Positions 7,148 through 14,088 of a stretch of 40,734 nt of DNA are shown piece after piece. Position 1 is the first letter of the stretch, and each line of letters starts with the position of its first letter. The DNA is from Bacteroidaceae bacterium (GTDB lineage Bacteria > Bacteroidota > Bacteroidia > Bacteroidales > Bacteroidaceae). The stretch lies in contig JAGAYH010000022.1 of assembly GCA_017940565.1 (NCBI GenBank), positions 1 to 40,734 on the forward strand, written 5' to 3'. Below the pieces are notes generated by a model, which was given only the letters and a program-made list of their open reading frames with translations, did no database searches and had not been told where the DNA came from. Position numbers and translations under genes: made by a program.

Positions 7148-8554
7148 ATGGGAGGATTCTTCGGCGTGGTCTCCAGGACCAAATGCATCAACGACCTGTT
7201 CTATGGCACCGACTACAACAGCCATCTGGGCACCAAGCGTGCGGGCATGGCCACCTATAGCAAGGAACAGGGTTTTGTCAGGGCCATTCACAATATAGAA
7301 AGCAGTTACTTCCGCAATAAGTTCGACGGTGAACTCAACGAGTTCGAGGGAACGAGTGGCATAGGCGTGATAAGCGACAATGACTCGCAGCCCATCATCG
7401 TCAGAAGCCATCTGGGCCGTTTTGCCCTGGTGACAGTGGCCAAGATAGCCAACTTGGACGAACTGGAGCACAAGTTGCTGGACGAAGGCGAACACTTTTC
7501 GGAGCAAGGCACGGCGGGCATCAACCCCACGGAAGTGGTGGCCCTGCTGATCAGCCGCGGCAAGACGTTTGCCGACGGCATACGCAATGTGTATGAGAAT
7601 GTGAAAGGCTCCTGCTCCATGCTGCTGCTGACCACCGACGGCATCATTGCCGCCCGCGACCGCTGGGGGCGCACCCCCATCATCCTGGCTCGCAAGGAAG
7701 GGGCCTGGGCGGCTACCAGCGAATCGTGTAATCTGCCTAATCTGGATTACGAAACCGTGCGCGACCTCGGACCGGGCGAAGCGGTGCGCATACGTCCCGA
7801 AGGCGTGGAACAAATCCTGGCTCCGGGCAAGGAAATGCAGATATGCTCTTTCTTGTGGGTTTACTATGGTTTCCCCAACTCGACCTACGAAGGCAAAAAT
7901 GTGGAAAAAGTGCGCTACGACTGCGGCCTGGAGATGGGCAAGGACGACCACGAGGAGGTGGACAGCATCTGCGGCATCCCCGACAGCGGTGTAGGCGTGG
8001 CCCTGGGCTATGCCGAGAGCAAGGGCGTGCCATACCACCGCGCCATTACCAAATACACGCCGACGTGGCCCCGCAGTTTCATGCCCGCCACGCCCGACCG
8101 CCGCTTCCTGGTGGCCAAGATGAAACTGATTCCCAACCGTGCCATGCTTGAAGGCAAGCGGCTGATGTTCTGCGACGACTCCATTGTGCGCGGCACCCAA
8201 CTGCGCGACAACGTGAAGGTGCTCTTCGAATACGGAGCCAAGGAGGTGCACATCCGCATCAGCTGTCCGCCGCTGGTTTACCCCTGCGAATACATCGGTT
8301 TTACCAGTTCGCGCTCCTCAATGGAACTTATTACCCGCCGAATCATCCAAGACCTGGAGGGCGATGAGAACAAAAACCTCAAAGCCTATGCCACGACGGG
8401 CTCGCCCGAATACAAGCGCATGGTGGAGGAAATAAGAAAGCGTCTCGGACTGACTTCGCTGCGCTTCAATACCATAGAAACGCTCGTGAAAGCCATAGGC
8501 CTGCCGAAAGAACAGGTGTGCACCCACTGTTTCGACGGTAGCAGCCACTTCTAA
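7148..8554 (+). CDS. Amidophosphoribosyltransferase-family (PurF-like) protein lacking the catalytic N-terminal Cys
   Basis: This 468-residue protein has the full PurF layout: an N-terminal Ntn-hydrolase glutaminase-like domain, then a type I phosphoribosyltransferase domain with the PRPP loop FCDDSIVRGT at residues 341-350. PurF makes 5-phosphoribosylamine from PRPP and glutamine in the first step of purine synthesis. Here the protein begins MGGFFGVVS, whereas glutamine-dependent PurF begins with Met-Cys-Gly and uses that Cys as the nucleophile. As read, it cannot hydrolyse glutamine in the standard way. Related proteins starting MGGFFG and ending CTHCFDGSSHF are, from memory, widespread in Bacteroidetes and usually annotated as PurF. 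It may use ammonia or have another PRPP-linked role. It has its own -7 box. Confidence 0.85.
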   Translation: MGGFFGVVSRTKCINDLFYGTDYNSHLGTKRAGMATYSKEQGFVRAIHNIESSYFRNKFDGELNEFEGTSGIGVISDNDSQPIIVRSHLGRFALVTVAKIANLDELEHKLLDEGEHFSEQGTAGINPTEVVALLISRGKTFADGIRNVYENVKGSCSMLLLTTDGIIAARDRWGRTPIILARKEGAWAATSESCNLPNLDYETVRDLGPGEAVRIRPEGVEQILAPGKEMQICSFLWVYYGFPNSTYEGKNVEKVRYDCGLEMGKDDHEEVDSICGIPDSGVGVALGYAESKGVPYHRAITKYTPTWPRSFMPATPDRRFLVAKMKLIPNRAMLEGKRLMFCDDSIVRGTQLRDNVKVLFEYGAKEVHIRISCPPLVYPCEYIGFTSSRSSMELITRRIIQDLEGDENKNLKAYATTGSPEYKRMVEEIRKRLGLTSLRFNTIETLVKAIGLPKEQVCTHCFDGSSHF

Positions 8555-8629
8555 ACAAGCCGTATCCCCTGAGGGAGGCAACCTCTGTGTCGCTCCCCTC
8601 ATTTGTTTTATAACAGAATAAAAAGTAAC

Positions 8630-10168
8630 ATGACGATGAGACAGATTTTGATGTCCTGCATTCTTGTGCTTGCACTGCTGCCGGCTGCCACGTCTGCCGG
8701 TAAGGCAAAAACCAAGACAATAACGCTCACGAAAGAGCAGCTGATGGACAAAATCAAAGGTGCATGGGCCGGGCAAACCATCGGATGCACCTATGGCGGT
8801 CCCGTGGAGTTTGTGTATCGGGCCAGTATCATTCCCGACAGCGTGAAACTGAAATGGAACGAACACGGCATTAAGGGTTATTTCGACATTATTACGGGCC
8901 TGTACGACGACGTCTATATGGACCTTACCTTTGTCGATGTCTTCGAAAAATACGGTTTGGACGCTCCGGTCGATTCCTTTGCTATGGCTTTCGCCCGTGC
9001 CCCGTACAATCTGTGGCATGCCAATCAGGCCGCACGTTACAACATACAAACCCGTAAGATCATGCCTCCCGCAAGCGGACATTGGCTGAACAACCCTCAT
9101 GCCGACTGTATAGACTTCCAAATAGAGAGCGATTTTGCCGGTATTATGTCACCGGCTATGCCGCAGGCCGCTTGTGGGTTTGCAGACAAGATTGGTCACA
9201 TTATGAATTACGGCGACGGATATTATGGTGGTGTTTACGTGGCTACGATGTACGCTTTGGCCTTCGTTTACGATGATATAGAGACCATCGTGACCGAAGC
9301 GGTGAAATCGCTGCCGGAACAAAGCAACTACCGCAAATGCATTGAGGACGTCGTACGCTGGTATCACGAAAACCCAACAGACTGGAAACGCACGTGGGAC
9401 CTTTGCGAAACTTACCATGCCAATGACAGGGGTTGCCCCGAGGGCGTTGAGGACGCGCTTGACATTGATGCTTCTCTCAACGGAGCCTATGTGGTGATGG
9501 GCCTGCTCTACGGTCAAGGCGACTACGGCCGTACTTTGGAAATCAGCACCCGTTGCGGCCAGGATGCCGACTGCAATCCTTCGACTGCGGCTGGTGTACT
9601 CTCTGCCATGATAGGTTATTCCAACATTCCCGAATATTGGGTGGCTCCGCTGCGGGAAGTGGAGGACCGTCCCTTCCGTTACACCGACATTTCGGTCAAT
9701 CGTGCCACGCAAATGAGTTTCAATCAGGCCCTCCAAGTCATTCAACGCAACGGTGGCCGTGTTAAGGGCAACAAAGTGAAGATAAAAGTACAGCCGCCCC
9801 AGCCTGTGCCCTATGAAAAGAGTTTCGAGAATTTGCGTGTGGATGCCGTGGAGAATTTTCCACAGGTCATCTGCCTTGCCGAGAGTCCTGCCATTCTCAA
9901 ATTCAATGGCGTCGGCGTTGCCTTGCGCGGTTGGCTGAAGAATGCCCCACGTGACTACATCGGCAAGGTGCAAGTGACCATCGACGGCAATGCCGAGACC
10001 ATGATACTGCCTGCCCGTTACCACGACCGCGCTCATGAAAATGTCTATTGGAACTACCAGTTGCCTTCAGGCCGTCACACGATGAAGATAGAGTGGCTCA
10101 ACCCTGTTGAAGGTACAGATGTAGAGATACACCGTGCCGTTTACTATACGGAAGATTCTACTCACTGA
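8630..10168 (+). CDS. Exported ADP-ribosylglycohydrolase family protein
   Basis: This protein of about 512 residues has a signal peptide (MTMRQILM to SAG) and a DraG/ADP-ribosylglycohydrolase fold. Motifs seen are KGAWAGQTIGCTYGGP near the start of the domain, YDD at residues 92-94 and the metal motif CGQDADCNPS with D312 and D314. The family uses two metal ions to cleave ADP-ribose from proteins or small molecules. The last 120 residues or so are a separate beta-rich segment. Exported members are common in Bacteroidetes, and their substrate may be a glycoside rather than ADP-ribose (inference). ATG 8636 is an alternative start. The stop codon overlaps the next start by one base (TGATG), so the next gene is co-translated. 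Confidence 0.85.
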   Translation: MTMRQILMSCILVLALLPAATSAGKAKTKTITLTKEQLMDKIKGAWAGQTIGCTYGGPVEFVYRASIIPDSVKLKWNEHGIKGYFDIITGLYDDVYMDLTFVDVFEKYGLDAPVDSFAMAFARAPYNLWHANQAARYNIQTRKIMPPASGHWLNNPHADCIDFQIESDFAGIMSPAMPQAACGFADKIGHIMNYGDGYYGGVYVATMYALAFVYDDIETIVTEAVKSLPEQSNYRKCIEDVVRWYHENPTDWKRTWDLCETYHANDRGCPEGVEDALDIDASLNGAYVVMGLLYGQGDYGRTLEISTRCGQDADCNPSTAAGVLSAMIGYSNIPEYWVAPLREVEDRPFRYTDISVNRATQMSFNQALQVIQRNGGRVKGNKVKIKVQPPQPVPYEKSFENLRVDAVENFPQVICLAESPAILKFNGVGVALRGWLKNAPRDYIGKVQVTIDGNAETMILPARYHDRAHENVYWNYQLPSGRHTMKIEWLNPVEGTDVEIHRAVYYTEDSTH

Positions 10169-11247
10169 TGCTACGCTTTATTTACATACTTCTTGCGCTG
10201 TCGTTGTGCGTCACAGGTGCCACGGCGCAAAAGCCAAAGAAGCTCCGTGAGAAGATCAAGGAGCATGTGGCGCAAAAATATGAGCAGATGCGCCCCAAAC
10301 TGGACAGCCTGGCTGAACGTGGCAAGGTTATGCAAGGCAAGGTGGACAGCGTGCTCGACATCAAGGAAGCCAAACTGAGTTTTGACCCCAACTATATCCG
10401 TCGCCCGAAAGAGAAATGGATGTTCAAAGGACGCTTCAATGCGTTTGGTGCACACCTTGAATCACGTGGAAAAGCTCTCGGCGGTGAGGACACGCGGCTT
10501 GAATTGAACTCAAACATGAAGAGCACCTTCAATTTGGGCGTGTGCTACCGCGGAATCGCCATCGGTCTGGGGGTTAACCCCGGTTACTTGCTTGGATTGG
10601 AGTCGGATTTGGAAATCAATCTCAATTCCTACAGCAACCGTTACGGCTACGACCTCATTTTCCAGTCGGCCCGCACTTACAAAGGTACAGCTACCCATGG
10701 CGAAACCACCTATAAGCTTGAAAAAGGCCTGGTAAAGCAAAACATGCTTACGGCTACCGCCTATTACGTGTTCAACTACAAACGTTTCTCCTACCCGGCT
10801 GCTTTCAGCCAAACCTATGAACAGGTGCACAGTTGCGGCTCTTGGCTGGCCGGGGCTTCCTTCCTTGCCGGCAATGTCTATGCTCCCCGGGGCACAGGTG
10901 AGGTAAATACACCTTCCACTCGCATTTCCTTCGGCACGATTGGCCTGGGCGGAGGCTATGCCTACAATCTGGTGACGAAGAAACGCTGGTTGTTCCACCT
11001 TTCGTCAATGCCTACTATTGCCATATTGAGCCATAACCATATTAAGTATGGCGGCGAGCGTGAGAACATGGCCTACCGTTTCCCCGACATCATCGTTACC
11101 GGCCGCGGAGCCGTTATCCACAATTTCGACCGTTACTTTGCCGGTGGCACCTTTGTGGTCAACACCACTGTGCTGGGCGACCGCGACAAGGTGGAGATGC
11201 GTTACACCAAGTGGCAGGCCCATCTCATCTTCGGTATCCGCTTGTAA
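10168..11247 (+). CDS. DUF4421-type predicted outer-membrane protein
   Basis: This 359-residue protein has a signal peptide (residues 1-20, ending GATA), a charged helical segment (about 24-70), and then alternating aromatic-rich strands such as SRYGYDLIF-like and YYVFNYKRFSYPAAF. It ends in the hydrophobic strand AHLIFGIRL, as expected for an outer-membrane beta-barrel. It resembles the DUF4421 family of Bacteroidetes, whose function is unknown. Its start overlaps the end of the ADP-ribosylglycohydrolase gene by one base, so the two form a translationally coupled pair; ribD follows after only 4 bp. Confidence 0.7.
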   Translation: MLRFIYILLALSLCVTGATAQKPKKLREKIKEHVAQKYEQMRPKLDSLAERGKVMQGKVDSVLDIKEAKLSFDPNYIRRPKEKWMFKGRFNAFGAHLESRGKALGGEDTRLELNSNMKSTFNLGVCYRGIAIGLGVNPGYLLGLESDLEINLNSYSNRYGYDLIFQSARTYKGTATHGETTYKLEKGLVKQNMLTATAYYVFNYKRFSYPAAFSQTYEQVHSCGSWLAGASFLAGNVYAPRGTGEVNTPSTRISFGTIGLGGGYAYNLVTKKRWLFHLSSMPTIAILSHNHIKYGGERENMAYRFPDIIVTGRGAVIHNFDRYFAGGTFVVNTTVLGDRDKVEMRYTKWQAHLIFGIRL

Positions 11248-11251
11248 TCTT

Positions 11252-12331
11252 ATGACCCCCCATTCCATGACCACCGACGAGCGCTGGATGGCGCGTTGTC
11301 TGCAACTGGCTCGTTGCGGATGCTGTGGCGCGCCTCCCAACCCCATGGTGGGGGCAGTCATCGTGTACCAGGACCGCATCATCGGTGAGGGCTATCATGT
11401 TAAGTGCGGCGAAGCCCATGCCGAGGTCAATGCCTTTGCAGCCGTCACCCATCCAGAGTGGCTCAAGGACAGCACCCTTTACGTCAGTCTCGAACCCTGT
11501 TCCCACTTTGGCCGCACACCGCCCTGTGCAGATTTGATAGTGCGGAAAGGCGTGCGCCGTGTCGTGGTGGGGTGCATTGACCCCTATTCTGAAGTGAGCG
11601 GCCGCGGCGTACGTCTGTTGCGCCAGGCCGGCATCGAGGTGGAGGTGGGCGTGCTCGAAAAGGAGTGTATGGAACTCAACCGCAAGTTTATTGTCAGCCA
11701 AACGCAGGGGCGTCCTTTCGTCACACTCAAATGGGCCGAGAGTGCCGACGGATTTATGGCACCGGAGGTTCTGCCGTCTCAAAACATCTTTATTTCCACC
11801 CCCCGCACCCTTATGCGTGCTCACCGCTTGCGCTCGGAGCATCAGGCCGTCATGATAGGCCGCCGGACGGCTCAGCTGGACAATCCTTCGCTCACCGTGC
11901 GCCGATGGAGTGGGCCGCAACCGCTGCGTGTGGTGCTCGACCGCGACGGCGTGCTTTCCCCATCGCTCCGCATCTTCGACGGCAAGGCGCCCACACTGGT
12001 GTGCGGTGGCCGAGACAACGGAGTGCGTCGTTCGCAAGCCGACTGTGACTATATCGGTCTGGACTACGGCCGGCCCGTTTTGCCGCAAGTGCTGGCCGAA
12101 CTGCAACGGCGCCGGGTGCAATCGCTGTTGGTCGAAGGCGGGCGCCAACTGCTGCAGTCGTTCATCGATGCCGGACTTTGGGACGAGGCCCATGTGGAAA
12201 TCGGCAATGCCCGTTTCGGCGGCGGACTGCCGGCTCCCGACATCAATCTCCCGCCCGTGACTGAAGAAATCCTCTGGGGACATACGGTGAAGCACTATCG
12301 CCGCACCGACGGGGTGCAGTCCGGCCGCTAA
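11252..12331 (+). CDS. ribD: Bifunctional riboflavin biosynthesis deaminase/reductase RibD
   Basis: RibD catalyses two steps of riboflavin synthesis: deamination of the pyrimidine from GTP, then NADPH-dependent reduction of its ribosyl group. The N-terminal deaminase has the zinc site H56-A-E58 plus C83 and C92 (PCSHFGRTPPC). The C-terminal reductase starts near residue 150 with GRPFVTLKWAESADG. At 359 residues it is full length. The start at 11252 (MTPHSMTTDERW) lies 4 bp after the DUF4421 gene; ATG 11267 is an alternative. The stop codon falls inside the first site of the 21-bp array at 12328-12384. No other riboflavin gene is in the window. Confidence 0.92.
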   Translation: MTPHSMTTDERWMARCLQLARCGCCGAPPNPMVGAVIVYQDRIIGEGYHVKCGEAHAEVNAFAAVTHPEWLKDSTLYVSLEPCSHFGRTPPCADLIVRKGVRRVVVGCIDPYSEVSGRGVRLLRQAGIEVEVGVLEKECMELNRKFIVSQTQGRPFVTLKWAESADGFMAPEVLPSQNIFISTPRTLMRAHRLRSEHQAVMIGRRTAQLDNPSLTVRRWSGPQPLRVVLDRDGVLSPSLRIFDGKAPTLVCGGRDNGVRRSQADCDYIGLDYGRPVLPQVLAELQRRRVQSLLVEGGRQLLQSFIDAGLWDEAHVEIGNARFGGGLPAPDINLPPVTEEILWGHTVKHYRRTDGVQSGR

Positions 12332-12384
12332 ATCCCATTTCGTCATCACTAAATCGGATATAGAGCGCTCTATATCCGATTTAG
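12328..12384. repeat. 21-bp phased array containing a perfect 36-bp palindrome (element C)
   Basis: Sites at 12328-12342 (CTAAATCCCATTTCG), 12349-12363 (CTAAATCGGATATAG) and 12370-12384 (CTATATCCGATTTAG) are spaced by 6 bp, so each step is 21 bp. The second and third sites and their spacer AGCGCT form a perfect 36-bp inverted repeat centred between 12366 and 12367. It is followed by a T-rich run and could also act as a terminator for ribD. Confidence 0.88.
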
Positions 12385-12494
12385 GTTTTAAAAAGCCGGC
12401 TCCGTAGCGGCCGCGAGGGTTTCATTCGCGTCGGAAGCCGTTTCCGGTAATCATATTCTGCCTTTTCTTCGGCTGGAATACGGACGGAAATGTG

Positions 12495-12502
12495 TATATT
12501 TG
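12495..12502 (+). promoter_or_regulatory. -7 promoter box for the ABM-domain gene
   Basis: TATATTTG fits TAnnTTTG and lies 32 bp before the ATG at 12535. Confidence 0.5.
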
Positions 12503-12534
12503 TAGCACGAAATGAACTATAAATAATTACAATC

Positions 12535-12819
12535 ATGATTAGACTGAATGCATTTTTTACAGCCAAGGACGATGCCGACCTGAACGAGCTGTTGAAACTG
12601 ACGACCGAACTGGTGGAAAAATCACGTCAGGACGAAGGCAACAAGGCCTACGACCTGTTTCAGAGCACAACCAATCCCCGCGTGTTCATGTTCTGCGAAA
12701 CGTGGGAAAACCAGGCTGTGCTCGACAAGCACTCTGCTGCGCCTCACTTCACCCGTCTGGTGCCTCAGATCGAAGCCCTTTCAACCGAGGGTATGTACCT
12801 CAACCGCTTCGAGTTCTGA
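12535..12819 (+). CDS. Antibiotic biosynthesis monooxygenase (ABM/YgiN-type) domain protein
   Basis: This 94-residue cytoplasmic protein forms a single ferredoxin-like ABM domain. It shows the family order: first strand MIRLNAFFTA, helix with LLKLTTELVEKSRQDEGNKAYDL, strand RVFMFCETWENQAVLDKH, the conserved H before FTRLVPQI, and a last strand ending YLNRFEF. Members act as cofactor-free quinol monooxygenases or related enzymes, usually as dimers. The exact substrate is not clear. It is monocistronic with its own promoter box and is convergent with the malY-type gene. Confidence 0.82.
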   Translation: MIRLNAFFTAKDDADLNELLKLTTELVEKSRQDEGNKAYDLFQSTTNPRVFMFCETWENQAVLDKHSAAPHFTRLVPQIEALSTEGMYLNRFEF

Positions 12820-12902
12820 ATTTTTTATCCCTACCGGACCAAACTCATCGGGCCTGCACTCTTGGAGAGAGCAGGCCCGATGGCGATATGGTATGATGAA
12901 TG

Positions 12903-14078
12903 TCAGCCCAAAGCGTTTTTTAGACGGTTGAGTGCCTCCTCGAGCACGCTGCGGGGGCAACCGACGTTGAGACGCATGAAGCCGTGGCCTTCGGCACCGA
13001 ACATCTCGCCGTCGTTCAAGGCCAGACGGGCACGGTCGATGAAAAGTTCGTTGAGGGCCTCGTGGGTCAGTCCGAGCTGGCGGCAGTCGAGCCACACCAG
13101 AAAAGAGGCTTGCGGCCGCAGCGGGCGAATCTGCGGCAGGTGTTCACGGCAGAATTGTTCCACAAACTCGACATTGCCTTCTATGTACGCAATAAGTTCC
13201 TTCCGCCACGCCTCGCCTTCGTCCGAAAAGGCCGCAACGGTGGCTATGGGAGCGAAAAGTGTGGGTGCATCCATCTCATTGGCCTCTAACCAGCCAAAAA
13301 AGCGTTTGCGCAGGCGCTCATCAGGCACTACGGCGAACGATGAGACCACACCGGCGATGTTGAACGTCTTGCTGGGCGCTCCGAAGGTGATGCTGCACGC
13401 GGCGGCTTCGTCACAGACCGAGGCGAAGGGGATGTGGCGCAGGCTCCAGAGCGCCATGTCGGCGTGGATTTCGTCTGAAATGACCAGAATGCCGCGCTCG
13501 TGGCAGAAACGGGCCAGACGTTCCAAAGTGGCGCGGTCCCAAAGGATGCCGGCGGGGTTGTGCGGGTTTGAGAGAATGAGCACTTTGCAGCGCTCGTCGG
13601 CCACACGGGCCAACTGGTCGAAGTCCATGCGGTAGTAGCCGTCGGTTTGTTCTACCAGCGGGTTCATCACGACCTCGCGGCCGTTACCCTCGGGCACTAA
13701 GCGGAAGGGATGATAAACGGGAGGCTGGATGATGATTTTGTCACCTGGCTGCGTGAATACATTGACGACCATGCCGATGCCTTTCACAATGCCCGGAATG
13801 TAAGCCAGCCATTCGCGTTGCACCTTCCAGCCGTGGCGGGCGCGTTGCCAGTCGATGACAGCCTGCCAGTAGGTTTCGGGCGTCACGGTGTAGCCCAGCA
13901 CGGGGTGTTCCAGGCGTTTGCGGAGTGCTTCCATAATGAAAGGCGGCGTGGCAAAGTCCATGTCGGCCACCCACAGGGGCAACAAGTCGCGACGGCCGAA
14001 GTAGTCGGGGAGCATCTCGTATTTCACGGTGCCCGTGGCACGGCGGTCGATGATTTGGTCAAAATTGTAATTTCCCAT
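12903..14078 (-). CDS. MalY/PatB-family PLP-dependent C-S lyase (cystathionine beta-lyase type)
   Basis: This 391-residue fold-type I PLP enzyme shows the MalY/PatB signature near the N-terminus (LPLWVADMDFATPP), the NPHNPAG segment, SDEIHADM, and the PLP lysine K237 in GAPSKTFNIAG. The family cleaves cystathionine or cysteine conjugates to a thiol, pyruvate and ammonia. It starts 10 bp after the GH95 gene stop on the same strand, so it is probably the third gene of that operon. A metabolic link between the two is not obvious. The product name is secure at family level, but the true substrate is not known. Confidence 0.88.
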   Translation of the reverse strand: MGNYNFDQIIDRRATGTVKYEMLPDYFGRRDLLPLWVADMDFATPPFIMEALRKRLEHPVLGYTVTPETYWQAVIDWQRARHGWKVQREWLAYIPGIVKGIGMVVNVFTQPGDKIIIQPPVYHPFRLVPEGNGREVVMNPLVEQTDGYYRMDFDQLARVADERCKVLILSNPHNPAGILWDRATLERLARFCHERGILVISDEIHADMALWSLRHIPFASVCDEAAACSITFGAPSKTFNIAGVVSSFAVVPDERLRKRFFGWLEANEMDAPTLFAPIATVAAFSDEGEAWRKELIAYIEGNVEFVEQFCREHLPQIRPLRPQASFLVWLDCRQLGLTHEALNELFIDRARLALNDGEMFGAEGHGFMRLNVGCPRSVLEEALNRLKNALG

Positions 14079-14088
14079 AGTATTCGTT

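Noticed and set aside
8570-8601. Imperfect hairpin after the PurF-like gene
   Set aside because: TGAGGG and CCCTCA arms pair but with bulges and a long loop, and the T-run is weak; I could not call it a terminator.
11048-11251. Start at 11048 for ribD
   Set aside because: This extension overlaps the DUF4421 gene by 200 bp and adds non-conserved sequence; RibD families begin close to the ATG at 11252.
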